Source of the DNA: CAZNMF01 sp035547155
GTDB taxonomy: Bacteria; Acidobacteriota; Vicinamibacteria; Vicinamibacterales; SCN-69-37
Length of the DNA: 25,328 nucleotides
Reading direction: 5' to 3'
Assembly: GCA_035547155.1 (NCBI GenBank)
Contig: DASZVJ010000068.1
Location: 1-25,328 of the forward strand
Positions 7,600 through 18,387 of this stretch are shown here, one piece after another (the stretch's first letter is position 1; each line of letters begins with the position of its first letter). The position numbers were made by a program, and so were the translations under genes. A model generated the notes under the pieces. That model was given only the letters and a program-made list of their open reading frames with translations, did no database searches and had not been told where the DNA came from.

Positions 7600-10257
7600 A
7601 TGCTGACGCGCCTCTGGAACAAGCTGTCCGGCCGCGGCCGGACGTTCGATCGCGATCTGACGGACGAGCTGGAGTTCCATCGCGCGATGCTCGAGCGCGA
7701 TCGGGCCGGCGACGGCCTTGCGCCCGACGAGGCAGCGCGAGAGGCACGGCGCTGGATTGGCAACGTCGCGATCGCCCGAGAAGACGCGCGACGCGCGTGG
7801 ATGTTCGGCTGGATCGAAGAGATCGCGCGCGACGCGCGCATCGCGCTTCGCGGGTATCGACGATCGCCAGGATTCACCGTTGCCGCCATCGTGACGCTCG
7901 CGCTCGGTCTCGGCGCCAGCACAGCGGTCTTCAGTGTCGTTCGTCATGTCCTGCTCGCACCGTTGCCGTATCACGAGCCAGACCGCGTCGTGTCGATCTG
8001 GAACAGTTGGGTCGGCTTCGACAAGACGTGGCTGTCGGATGCGGAGGTCATCGACGCTCGGACGCGCATCGCGGCATTTCAGGGCGCCGCGGCGTGGAAC
8101 ACGCTCACGGCGAATCTGACGGGAGATGGGGATCCGATCCGTCTTGGCGCGGCCCTCGTGACGGCCAACACGTTCGACGTGCTCGGCGTGAAGCCAATCA
8201 GGGGCCGTGGCTTCACGGATGAGGAAGCGTCCGCCGGCGTGCCGCTGGCCGTCGTGATCAGTGACGGACTGTGGCAGCAGCGATACGGCGGCGCGCCGGA
8301 CATTATCGGCCGTGTCATTCAGATCGACGGCGTGGGCCGGACAATCGTGGGCGTGATGCCGCCTGGCTTCCAGCTGCCGACCGACTACGTCCTCAACGCC
8401 GACGAGCCGACGCAGCTATGGGCGCCGTTCAGGCTCAACGCCGGCAATCGCGGGAATCACAGTCTAAACGCGGCGGCGCGCCTGGCACCCGGCGCGACGG
8501 TGAATGAGGCGAACGCGCAGTTGACGGCGCTGGCAGCGGCCTACACGCGCGAAGGGCTCTATCGCGCGGACATGCGGTGGAAACCGTTCGCAGTCTCGAT
8601 CACCAGCGACATCTTTGCGGCCATCGAGCCCGCGTTGTGGCTCGCGTTCGGCGCCGTCGGATTCCTGCTGCTGATCGCCTGTGCGAACGTCGCCAATCTC
8701 CAGCTCGTGCGCGCCGAAGCTCGCGCGCGCGAGATGAGCCTTCGTAGCGCGCTCGGCGCAGGGCGCGGCCGGCTCGTCCGGCAGCTGATCACCGAGGGTG
8801 TCGTGCTGGCCGTCGTCGCCGCCGCGCTCGGGCTCGGCATCGCCGCGGTGGCGATTCGCGCGTTCGCGTCGATGTCGCAGGCGACGCTGCCGCGTGCGGG
8901 CGCAATCACGTTGGACGCCGGCGTATTGGTGTTCTCGTACGGTCTCACCATTTTTGCCGTGCTGCTCTTTGGTGTCGTGCCGGCACGCCGCGCTGCACGC
9001 GCGGATCTCGTCGACGCACTGAAGGACGGATCCGGCGGCGCGTCCACCGGCCCGCGTCGCCGTCGTCTGCGCGGCGCGCTTGTCGTCGCCGAGGTCGCGC
9101 TGGCCGTCGTGCTGCTGACTGGCGCGGGGCTCATGGCCCGGACGCTCTGGTCACTCTACGCGATCGACCTCGGCTTCCAGCCGCGTCGTGTGTTGACGAT
9201 GAGGCTGACACTGCCGGACGTGAAGTACGACACGCCGGAGCGGACGCAGGCGTTCTGGGATCAGCTGATCGCGCGCGTGCGCGCGCTGCCGGGCGTCGAG
9301 CACGCCGGATATCTGCGGCTCGTGCCGCTGGCCTCATCCATCGGCGACTCCGGCCTACAGATCGAGGGATGGGCCAATCCGGATCGGCCGTTCGTCCCCG
9401 CGGATTGGCAGTACGCGAGCGCCGGAGGTCCCGAGGCGCTCGGAGAGCGGCTCGTGCGCGGCCGCTGGCTCACGGATCAGGACACGAGCGAGACGCTTGA
9501 CGTGGCGCTCGTCAACGACGCCATGGCCCGCGCGTATTGGCCGGACGTCGACGCGGTTGGACGACGGTTCCGCCAATTGGGCCGACCCGATGGCCCGTGG
9601 ATCACCGTCGTCGGCATCGTCGGTGACGTGCGCCACAACGGCATCACCGGACCTATCAAGCCGAAGTTCTATCGTGCCATGGCGCAGTGGCAGCGATCGA
9701 CGCGCGGTCCGGCCCGCAACGCGGCGTTGATCGTCCGGACGACGACGTCGAGCCCGTACGCGCTCGTCGATCCCATTCGACAAGCCGTTCGCCAGATCGA
9801 TCCGAATCTTCCCATCGCCGCCATTCAGTCCGCCGACGACATCGTCGCGCACGCAGTCGCGGCACCGCGACTGGCGGGAGGATTGCTCGGCGTCTTTGCC
9901 GCGTTGGCGCTCGTGCTTGCGGCCGTTGGCATCTATGGTGTGCTCGCGTACGTGGTGAGCCAGCGTCAGCGCGAGATCGGCATTCGCATGGCCGTCGGCG
10001 CCGGACGCTGGCAGGTGCTCGAGCTCGTGTTGTGGGGCGGGCTCAGGTTGTCGATCGTCGGCTTGGCCGTCGGCCTCGCTGGCGCGTTGGCGCTGACGCG
10101 CCTGATGGCCACGCTGCTCTACGGCGTGACGCCGTTCGATGCCATGACGTTCGTGAGCGCCGGCGGCCTCTTGCTCGTCGTCGCCACGGCCGCGTGTCTG
10201 CTGCCGGCGTACCGCGCGACGCGCGTCAATCCCGTGCGCGCGCTGCGGGCGGAATAG
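7600..10257 (+). CDS. ADOP-type ABC permease (MacB/FtsX duplicated permease)
   Basis: The product has 885 residues. The N-terminal cytoplasmic region (about 1-85) has the ADOP signature of an RDLTDELEFHR-like helix and EAAREARRWIGN. The first membrane unit follows: one helix (FTVAAIVTLALGLGASTAVF, about 88-108), a large extracytoplasmic MacB-type core domain to about 340, then three helices (WLAFGAVGFLLLIACANVAN, VVLAVVAAALGLGIAAVAI, VLVFSYGLTIFAVLLFG). A second copy begins at ALVVAEVALAVVLLTGAGLM, has its own extracytoplasmic domain and ends in helices including GVFAALALVLAAVGIYGVLAYVV and QREIGIRMAVGA. No ATPase domain is fused or adjacent, as is typical for these orphan permeases. By analogy with MacB/LolCDE it may be a mechanotransmission transporter for lipids, peptides or drugs; the substrate is unknown. 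It is co-transcribed with padR. Confidence 0.93.
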   Translation: MLTRLWNKLSGRGRTFDRDLTDELEFHRAMLERDRAGDGLAPDEAAREARRWIGNVAIAREDARRAWMFGWIEEIARDARIALRGYRRSPGFTVAAIVTLALGLGASTAVFSVVRHVLLAPLPYHEPDRVVSIWNSWVGFDKTWLSDAEVIDARTRIAAFQGAAAWNTLTANLTGDGDPIRLGAALVTANTFDVLGVKPIRGRGFTDEEASAGVPLAVVISDGLWQQRYGGAPDIIGRVIQIDGVGRTIVGVMPPGFQLPTDYVLNADEPTQLWAPFRLNAGNRGNHSLNAAARLAPGATVNEANAQLTALAAAYTREGLYRADMRWKPFAVSITSDIFAAIEPALWLAFGAVGFLLLIACANVANLQLVRAEARAREMSLRSALGAGRGRLVRQLITEGVVLAVVAAALGLGIAAVAIRAFASMSQATLPRAGAITLDAGVLVFSYGLTIFAVLLFGVVPARRAARADLVDALKDGSGGASTGPRRRRLRGALVVAEVALAVVLLTGAGLMARTLWSLYAIDLGFQPRRVLTMRLTLPDVKYDTPERTQAFWDQLIARVRALPGVEHAGYLRLVPLASSIGDSGLQIEGWANPDRPFVPADWQYASAGGPEALGERLVRGRWLTDQDTSETLDVALVNDAMARAYWPDVDAVGRRFRQLGRPDGPWITVVGIVGDVRHNGITGPIKPKFYRAMAQWQRSTRGPARNAALIVRTTTSSPYALVDPIRQAVRQIDPNLPIAAIQSADDIVAHAVAAPRLAGGLLGVFAALALVLAAVGIYGVLAYVVSQRQREIGIRMAVGAGRWQVLELVLWGGLRLSIVGLAVGLAGALALTRLMATLLYGVTPFDAMTFVSAGGLLLVVATAACLLPAYRATRVNPVRALRAE

Positions 10258-10311
10258 CCGGTTCGCTGGATTGAAGGTTCAGCGGTCCGAAATACACGGA
10301 AGGCCTATCAT

Positions 10312-10872
10312 TCATCCCGCGACCGCGACCATCGCGGGCCGCAGCACGTCGTCGCCGATCAGATAACCCGGTCGAATCACGCCGACGATGTGGCCAGCGG
10401 GCGTCTCGTCGGTCACCGGCGACGTTGAGACGGCTTCGTGCTTCGTCGGATCGAACATCTGTCCGATCGGATCGACGCGGACGACGCCGAGGCCGTCGAG
10501 CGTCGAGAGAAACTGCTGGCGCACGAGCGCGACGCCCTGGACGAATGGATCATCGGCGCGATGGCCGGCAGCAGCAATGGCGCGATCGAGGTTGTCGAGC
10601 ACGTCGAGGAACGAGCTGATCACGGCGCGACGGCCGCGCTCGACGTCCTTCGCGACTTCCTTCCGCAGCCGTGTGCGCGCTTGCTCGAATTCATCGGCCG
10701 CCCCGCGATACTTCGCGAGCAGCTGCTGCAGCTCGGCGTCCTTCGAAGTGATGCGCGCCTCGAGCTCCTCGATGTACGTCGGCTTGAGCTTGGGTGTCTC
10801 GTCCGCGGTGGATGGGCTGTCGCCCCTGGCCCACCAGCGACGGTCGGTCACTTTGAGATCGGAATCAGACAT
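10312..10872 (-). CDS. grpE: GrpE nucleotide exchange factor
   Basis: A 186-residue GrpE, the ADP/ATP exchange factor of DnaK. A variable acidic and polar N-terminus is followed by a long helix/coiled coil (KPTYIEELEARITSKDAELQQLLAKY, about 30-75). The C-terminal beta domain holds the family core: SSFLDVLDNLDRAI, FVQGVALVRQQFLSTLDGLGVVRVDPIGQMFDPTKHEAV, and VIRPGYLIGDDVLRPAMVAV. The chosen ATG at 10872 starts MSDSDLKV; upstream in-frame codons run into clpA. It starts 5 bases after the clpA stop and so is the last gene of the clpS-clpA-grpE run. GrpE more often sits with dnaK/dnaJ or hrcA, so co-expression with the Clp protease adaptor and unfoldase is unusual. It converges on the ADOP gene with a 54-base gap that shows no clear terminator. 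Confidence 0.95.
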   Translation of the reverse strand: MSDSDLKVTDRRWWARGDSPSTADETPKLKPTYIEELEARITSKDAELQQLLAKYRGAADEFEQARTRLRKEVAKDVERGRRAVISSFLDVLDNLDRAIAAAGHRADDPFVQGVALVRQQFLSTLDGLGVVRVDPIGQMFDPTKHEAVSTSPVTDETPAGHIVGVIRPGYLIGDDVLRPAMVAVAG

Positions 10873-10877
10873 AGACG

Positions 10878-13283
<2,406 letters not shown>

Positions 13284-13314
13284 GGGCGCACTTCCGATTA
13301 TAGCCAGCGCGACG

Positions 13315-13617
13315 CTAGGCTTCTTCCGTCACGGCTTTCAGCGGAAAGCCGGCCTGGCGCGCCAGCGAGATGACCGTCTCCGCCTTCGTCTCCGCGACCT
13401 CCCACGGATACACGCCCGCGATGCCTCGGCCGTTGACGTGGACGTGCATCATGATCTGATAGGCCTCCGACGGCGACTTCTGGAACACCGCTTCCAGCAC
13501 CTGCATCACGAACTCCATCGTCGTGTAGTCGTCGTTCAGCAAGACGACCTTGTAGAGCGACGGCTCGCGCTTCTCGGTGCGAACGCGCTCCTTGACGGCG
13601 TCGCCGGTCTGCGTCAT
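13315..13617 (-). CDS. clpS: ClpS, N-degron adaptor for ClpA
   Basis: A 100-residue adaptor. After a flexible charged N-terminus comes the core YKVVLLNDDYTTMEFVMQVLEAVF. The NDD residues (28-30) and the following TTMEFV helix form the pocket for destabilising N-terminal residues. A histidine in the MMHVHVNGRG segment (H60) corresponds to the pocket histidine of E. coli ClpS. GVYPWEVAETKAE follows. It binds the ClpA N domain and delivers N-end-rule substrates. The ATG overlaps the TGA of the upstream UPF0182 gene (13614-13617, ATGA), so it is probably translated by coupling; clpA follows after 31 bases. The length is normal. Confidence 0.97.
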   Translation of the reverse strand: MTQTGDAVKERVRTEKREPSLYKVVLLNDDYTTMEFVMQVLEAVFQKSPSEAYQIMMHVHVNGRGIAGVYPWEVAETKAETVISLARQAGFPLKAVTEEA

Positions 13618-16418
13618 TTGGTCTTCGGCATGCGCTCGATGACCGCGCGCAGCTTCTTCAGCTCTTCGCCGTACAGCGCCCAGTCGCCGGCTCGCATCGC
13701 TTTGTCCATGTTGTCGAGGTGCGTCTGCGCCTCGGCGGCCAACGCCGTCGTGCTGGCGTCATCGGGCACCGCCGCCTCGTCGACCGCCGGCACGTCGACG
13801 TCGACTGGCGTCGCGATGACGGACGTCGCGCTGCTGGACAGCTGATCCGGCGAGAGCGCGCTCGCCACGCTCGAGCCGAAGATCGATACCAGCGCGCGTG
13901 TAAGCGTCTCTTCCATCACGATCTTGTTCTGATACGCGACGATGACGCGCTTCAGCTCGGGCACGGGCGGATCGTTCGGCGATCGCAGATAGAGCGGCCG
14001 GACGTAGAGCAGCGCGTCCCTGATGGGGATGACGAGCAGCTGGCCCCAGATGACCTGCGATCCCTGCGCGCTCCACAGCGTGATTTGAGGCGAGATGATC
14101 TGATCCTGATTGATACGCGCCTGGATCTGCTGCGGGCCGAACACCAGACTGTTCTTCGGAAAGATGTACGCCAGCAGATGACCGTAGTGTGCGCCGTCGC
14201 TGCGCGCGGCCAGCCAGGCGGACAGATTGCTCTTCTTGCTCGGCGTGAACGGCAGCATCTGGATGAACTCCGTCTGCTTTTCACGCGGGAGCTTCATGAT
14301 CGTGTAGTACGGCTCCATCTCCTTCGAGCTCTGCGGGCTGTCGAGGAGCGGTGGCACGGACCACTGGTCTTCCTTGTTGTAGAAGACCTGCGGATTCGTC
14401 ATGTGATACGTCGCGTACATCCGCGCCTGAATCGCGAAGATGTCCTCCGGGTACCGGACGTGCTGCCGCAGATCGGCCGGCATCTCGTCCAGCGGACGCA
14501 GCAGACCAGGAAAGATGCGGTTGAGCGTCTGCGCGATCGGATCGTCCGGATCGGCGAGATACAGCGCCACGCTCCCGTTGTACGCGTCGGTCACGATCTT
14601 GACCGAGTTGCGCAGGTAGTTGACGTCGGTGTACGCGCGAAGCGGACCGCTGTACGGCGTCGCGTACGGATAGCTCGACGAGGTCGTGTACGCGTCCTGC
14701 ATCCAGACGATGTTGCCGGCCGCGGTGACGACCGGGTACGGATCGCCGTCGAGCGTCAGGAACGGTGCGAGCATGGCCGCACGATCGACGACGTTGCGAT
14801 GGAAGAGGATCCGGCTCTCCGGTCGGATCTGACGCGTGACGAGGATGTCGGTGCTGGCAAACCGCATTGCGAAGAGGAGCCGGCGCCAGAACGATCCGAT
14901 CGGCACGCCGCCACTGCCGTTGTAGAACGTCTTCTCGTTGTCCTCGCCCTTCGGATAGTCGAATTCCGGCTGCCACGTCTTGACGAGCGCGTACTCGTTC
15001 GATCGCTCGCCGTAGTAGACGCTGGGCCGCGTCAGCTTGAGGCTGACCGTCGAGACCGGCGGCAGATCGCGGATGAACAGCACCGGCAGCCCTTCGGTCG
15101 TGACCTGATTGACGGGACCGAGCGTCAGGCCGTACCCGTGCGTGAACGACAGCCGCTCGTTGACCCAGGACGGGTTCGGCATCGCGCTCGTGTTCAGCTC
15201 GCGCACCGACAGCATCACCTGCCGGTACTTGCCGTCGATCATGTAGCGGTCGTTGTCGATGTTGACGAAGTCGTAGTAGTTGCGGATGACCTGGATCTGG
15301 CTGAACGTCTGCAGCAGCGGCGCGTGATCCCACAGGCGGACGTTCTCGATCGTTCCCGCGTTGTCGGCGACGTCGTGCGGCGAGAGCGACGCGTCGCCGG
15401 GACTGTCGCGCTCCTCGACGCGATCCAGCGCGTACGCGAGACGCGTGAACTGGATGTTGTGCTCGATGTACGGCCGCTCCTTGTCCTGCTCGTTCGGCGT
15501 GACAACGAGCCGCTGCACGAAGCCGGTGTAGACGCTGCCGCCGGCCGACACGACGACGTACATCGCGATGGCGAGCGGCAGCGGCCATCCGCGGCGGCCG
15601 AAGCCATGCCAGATCGACAGGCCCGCGCCCACGGCGAGCGTGGCGACCGTCAGCCACAGAAAGGGAATGCGCGCGTAGACGTCGCTGTAGCTCGCACCGA
15701 ACGCGACGCTCGAGTCCGTCGGCGTGATCAGCGTCGAGGGCACCTCGAGCCACGCGCCCCACGCGAGCAGGCCGAGCACGAGCGCGGTCAGCAGCGACAA
15801 ATGGCGCCGCGCGCTCGGAATCAAGCGCACGCGCGGCCACGTCGAGGTGCCGGGCCGCGCCTCGACCATGAAGCTGCCAGAGAAGACGTAGTAGATGCCG
15901 CATCCGACGAGCGCGATGAGCGACATCACGATCGCCTGTTGTCTGACGAGCTGATAGATCGGCAGGCGGAAGACGTAGAACGCGACGTCGTAGCCGAAGA
16001 GCGGATCGCGAACGTTGAACGAGACGTGCCGGAAGAAGCTGATCCACGCGAGCCAGTTGGCTGCGCCCACCAGGCCGAACAGCATCGCCGCAATCGCGGA
16101 GATGGGCTGCGCGAGGCTCGCCAACTGCCGCCCTTCGAACGCGATCGGTCGTCCGTCACCGCCGGTGCCGAGCACGACACGCGGGCGCTCGGCCGTACGC
16201 CGGCGTGCGAAGCGCAGGTTCAGGAACAGGAAGAGATAGACGACGACGAACGTGCCGGCGAACACGGCGGTCTGCGCGTTGAGCGTGCGCAGGAACACGC
16301 CTTCATACCCGAGCTCGCGGAACCAGAGCCAATCGGTGTAGTAGCTGGCAGCGGACGGCAGGACGAACAGCAGAACCGCGATCAGCAGGAGGATGCCTGA
16401 CAGGCCGCGCACGCGCAT
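13614..16418 (-). CDS. UPF0182-family integral membrane protein
   Basis: A protein of about 934 residues of a conserved but uncharacterised family also found in actinobacteria and cyanobacteria. The N-terminal third is a bundle of about seven helices: GILLLIAVLLFVLPSAASYYTDWLWF, TAVFAGTFVVVYLFLFLNL, ISAIAAMLFGLVGAANWLAW, QQAIVMSLIALVGCGIYYVF, LLTALVLGLLAWGAWL, TVATLAVGAGLSIWHGF and PLAIAMYVVVSAGGSVYTG. A very large soluble domain follows with family motifs such as ERPYIEHNIQFTRLAY and FGPQQIQARINQDQIISPQ. An Ala/Asp-rich linker and a helical tail close the protein. I prefer ATG at 16418, because the family starts shortly before the first helix; TTG at 16433 would add five residues. No Shine-Dalgarno is visible. 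Its position directly before clpS, with overlapping codons, hints at a link to envelope protein quality control, which is inference. Confidence 0.93.
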   Translation of the reverse strand: MRVRGLSGILLLIAVLLFVLPSAASYYTDWLWFRELGYEGVFLRTLNAQTAVFAGTFVVVYLFLFLNLRFARRRTAERPRVVLGTGGDGRPIAFEGRQLASLAQPISAIAAMLFGLVGAANWLAWISFFRHVSFNVRDPLFGYDVAFYVFRLPIYQLVRQQAIVMSLIALVGCGIYYVFSGSFMVEARPGTSTWPRVRLIPSARRHLSLLTALVLGLLAWGAWLEVPSTLITPTDSSVAFGASYSDVYARIPFLWLTVATLAVGAGLSIWHGFGRRGWPLPLAIAMYVVVSAGGSVYTGFVQRLVVTPNEQDKERPYIEHNIQFTRLAYALDRVEERDSPGDASLSPHDVADNAGTIENVRLWDHAPLLQTFSQIQVIRNYYDFVNIDNDRYMIDGKYRQVMLSVRELNTSAMPNPSWVNERLSFTHGYGLTLGPVNQVTTEGLPVLFIRDLPPVSTVSLKLTRPSVYYGERSNEYALVKTWQPEFDYPKGEDNEKTFYNGSGGVPIGSFWRRLLFAMRFASTDILVTRQIRPESRILFHRNVVDRAAMLAPFLTLDGDPYPVVTAAGNIVWMQDAYTTSSSYPYATPYSGPLRAYTDVNYLRNSVKIVTDAYNGSVALYLADPDDPIAQTLNRIFPGLLRPLDEMPADLRQHVRYPEDIFAIQARMYATYHMTNPQVFYNKEDQWSVPPLLDSPQSSKEMEPYYTIMKLPREKQTEFIQMLPFTPSKKSNLSAWLAARSDGAHYGHLLAYIFPKNSLVFGPQQIQARINQDQIISPQITLWSAQGSQVIWGQLLVIPIRDALLYVRPLYLRSPNDPPVPELKRVIVAYQNKIVMEETLTRALVSIFGSSVASALSPDQLSSSATSVIATPVDVDVPAVDEAAVPDDASTTALAAEAQTHLDNMDKAMRAGDWALYGEELKKLRAVIERMPKTK

Positions 16419-16434
16419 GGGAGTGATGAACAAG

Positions 16435-16515
16435 GTATCGCACTAGCTCACTATCGCGCTATCGCCCTATCGGATATCGCGCTAACTGCCGTCCATCGGG
16501 CTATCTGGATATCTG
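16435..16515 (-). repeat. GCGATAGC octamer tandem repeat upstream of the UPF0182 gene
   Basis: Degenerate 8-base units of GCGATAGC/GCGATAGT type, read on the minus strand, fill much of the gap before the UPF0182 gene. The 31 bases at 16435-16465 match 22124-22154 at 29 of 31 positions, and both blocks end in GTGCGATAC a few bases before a start codon. The outer units (to about 16515) are more diverged. No spacer-repeat structure or open frame is present. Confidence 0.75.
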
Positions 16516-16563
16516 CCTCCGGACGCAGACCGCCGACCGCAGCCCGTCTACGTGCAGATGTAG

Positions 16564-16583
16564 GCCGGGTCTTCAGACCCGGC
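16564..16583. repeat. palindromic element downstream of the peroxiredoxin gene
   Basis: GCCGGGTCT at 16564-16572 and AGACCCGGC at 16575-16583 form a 9-base perfect inverted repeat separated by two bases. It starts 11 bases past the peroxiredoxin stop on the minus strand. There is no T tract, so it is either a factor-dependent or processing hairpin or a REP-like palindrome rather than a classical terminator. Confidence 0.6.
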
Positions 16584-16593
16584 GGACGATGCC

Positions 16594-17049
16594 TTAGAGC
16601 TTCGCGAGCGCGTCGAACAGCGCGTCGTGATCGGGCTGTTCGGGCATGTCGTAGAGGGCGGTCCAGCGGATTGTGCCCGTCTTGTCGATGAGGAAGATCG
16701 CGCGTTCGGGCAGACCGTCTGCGCGCAGCACGCCATATGCGGCCGCGACCTGGCCGTGGGGATGGAAGTCGCTGAGCAGGTCGTACGTCACGCCGCCGAG
16801 CGAGTCGGCCCACGCCTTCTTCGACGGCCCCGCGTCGGCGCTGATCGCCAGAACGTGCGCGTCGAGCGCTGCGAGTCTCGGCTGCTCGCGCTGGTACGTC
16901 TGCACCTGCACCGAGCATACCGGCGTGAACGCGAGCGGATGGAACGCGATCACCACATGCTTGCGCCCGCGAAACTGCGACAGCGTCACGGTCTCGCGGT
17001 GCTGGTTCGGCAGCGAGAAGTCAGGGGCGGGAGTGTTGATTGGCAGCAT
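16594..17049 (-). CDS. 1-Cys peroxiredoxin, AhpE/Bcp-like
   Basis: A 151-residue thioredoxin-fold peroxidase that reduces hydroperoxides. The AhpC/TSA domain begins at once (PINTPAPDFSLPNQHRETVTL). The peroxidatic cysteine is C45 in PLAFTPVCSVQ, the same position as in mycobacterial AhpE. Later family elements are ISADAGPSKKAWADSLG, YDLLSDFHPHGQVAAAYGV and ERAIFLIDKTGTIRW. C45 is the only cysteine in the protein, so it must work as a 1-Cys enzyme and use an external thiol (mycoredoxin, thioredoxin or a low-molecular-weight thiol) for reduction. The ATG at 17049 starts at the domain edge. It lies 113 bases after serA, in a gap filled with GGTTCTG repeats, so it may be transcribed separately. 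Subfamily placement rests on the cysteine position and general pattern. Confidence 0.9.
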   Translation of the reverse strand: MLPINTPAPDFSLPNQHRETVTLSQFRGRKHVVIAFHPLAFTPVCSVQVQTYQREQPRLAALDAHVLAISADAGPSKKAWADSLGGVTYDLLSDFHPHGQVAAAYGVLRADGLPERAIFLIDKTGTIRWTALYDMPEQPDHDALFDALAKL

Positions 17050-17058
17050 CGAGGGGAC

Positions 17059-17165
17059 AGGTTCTAGGGGGCCGGAGTGCTGAGGTTCTGGGGCTCTGGT
17101 TCCACGGTTCTCAGGTTCGCGAACCCGAACGGCGGAACCGCAGAACCCCGGAACCGCAGAACCTA
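17059..17165. repeat. cluster of GGTTCTG/CAGAACC units in both orientations
   Basis: The gap between serA and the peroxiredoxin gene is built from 7-8 base units of GGTTCTGC/GGTTCCG type in one orientation and CAGAACC/GGAACCG in the other. They meet at a 12-base palindrome (GGTTCGCGAACC). The transcript could fold into one long imperfect hairpin. The unit family is the same as in clpA (11922-12014) and at 3663-3692. Confidence 0.7.
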
Positions 17166-18338
17166 TTTGGGCTCTTGGATCAGCCTCGCCATCACGACGC
17201 CCTTGATGCCCGAGATCTGCTTGAACACGGCGTCCGGCACTGGCCCGTCGAGATCGACGACGGTGTAGGCGAGCTCGCCCTTGGACGAGTTCACCATGTC
17301 GTGGATGTTGAGGCCGGCCTGACCGAAGGCTTCCGAGATCTGGCCGAGCATGTTCGGGACGTTCGCGTTCGCGCACACGAGACGATGGGCGGTGCGCCGC
17401 GGGACGACGACTTCCGGGAAGTTGACGGCGTTGCGGACGTTGCCGTTCTCGAGGAAGTCGCGGACCTGATCGGCGACCATGATCGCGCAGTTGTCCTCGG
17501 CCTCCGCCGTCGACGCGCCCAGATGTGGCAGCGTGACGCAGCGGCGATGGTTCTTCGTGATGTTGGTCGGAAAGTCGCTGATGTAGCCGTGGACGTGGCC
17601 TTCGTCGATCGCGTCGACGACGGCCTGGTCGTCGACGATGCCCTCGCGCGCGAAGTTGAGGATGACCGCGCCCTTCTTCATCGACGCGAGCCGATCCGCG
17701 TTGACGAGCTTGCGCGTCGCATCGGCGAGCGGCACGTGCACGGTGAGGAAGTCGGCCTCGCGGAACACGTCTTCGAGCGTGCGCGCCTTGCGCACCGACG
17801 AGGACAGCGCCCATGCGCCTTCGACCGTCAGACCCGGGTCGAAGCCGATGACGTTCATGCCGAGGCCGACGGCGGCATTGGCGACCAGGCGTCCGATCGC
17901 GCCGAGACCGACGACACCGAGCGTGCGGCCGGGCAACTCGAAGCCGGCGAAGTTCTTCTTGCCCGCTTCGACGGCCTTGCCGATCTCCTCGTCCGATCCT
18001 TCGAGGCCGCGTGCGAAGTCCCACGCTTCGCAAATCTGCCGGCACCCGAGAATCAGGCCCGCGATGACGAGTTCTTTGACCGCGTTCGAGTTCGCGCCCG
18101 GCGCGTTGAACACGGGGATGCCCTTCGTGCTCATCTTCGCAACGGGGATGTTGTTGACGCCTGCACCTGCGCGACCCACGGCCTTCAAGTTGGCCGGGAT
18201 GTCGATCGCGTGCATGTTGGCGGAGCGCACGAGAATCGCGTCAGGGTCCTTGACGTCGTTGCTGATCTGGTAGCTCGAGGCGGGAAGCTTGGCGAGGCCG
18301 ACTTTCGCGATGTTGTTGAGCGTCAGGACCTTGTACAC
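17163..18338 (-). CDS. serA: D-3-phosphoglycerate dehydrogenase
   Basis: A 391-residue NAD-dependent dehydrogenase with a C-terminal ACT domain, catalysing the first step of serine synthesis (3-phosphoglycerate to 3-phosphohydroxypyruvate). The substrate domain includes VGRAGAGVNNIPV. The NAD Rossmann motif GVVGLGAIGR is at 141-150. Catalytic elements are NFAREGIVD (R231) and PHLGAST (H272). A short ACT module (about 318-388, NVPNMLGQISEAFGQAGLNI) probably gives feedback control. The compact form, lacking the intervening domain of the mycobacterial enzyme, resembles E. coli-length SerA. The start is GTG at 18338 with a strong AAGGAG (CTCCTT at 18348-18353 on the plus strand) at good spacing. 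It follows ilvC by 49 bases and so is probably the fourth gene of the ilvB-ilvN-ilvC-serA unit. Confidence 0.95.
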   Translation of the reverse strand: MYKVLTLNNIAKVGLAKLPASSYQISNDVKDPDAILVRSANMHAIDIPANLKAVGRAGAGVNNIPVAKMSTKGIPVFNAPGANSNAVKELVIAGLILGCRQICEAWDFARGLEGSDEEIGKAVEAGKKNFAGFELPGRTLGVVGLGAIGRLVANAAVGLGMNVIGFDPGLTVEGAWALSSSVRKARTLEDVFREADFLTVHVPLADATRKLVNADRLASMKKGAVILNFAREGIVDDQAVVDAIDEGHVHGYISDFPTNITKNHRRCVTLPHLGASTAEAEDNCAIMVADQVRDFLENGNVRNAVNFPEVVVPRRTAHRLVCANANVPNMLGQISEAFGQAGLNIHDMVNSSKGELAYTVVDLDGPVPDAVFKQISGIKGVVMARLIQEPK

Positions 18339-18387
18339 GTGCGGTTCTCCTTGGGCGGCATGGGGCTCGCCCGTACGACCGGGCGGC

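Noticed and set aside
13719..16400. An 893-codon open frame antisense to the UPF0182 gene
   Set aside because: Arg/Asp/Val-rich low-complexity translation typical of the antisense frame of high-GC genes; the opposite strand holds a well-conserved family with helices and motifs.
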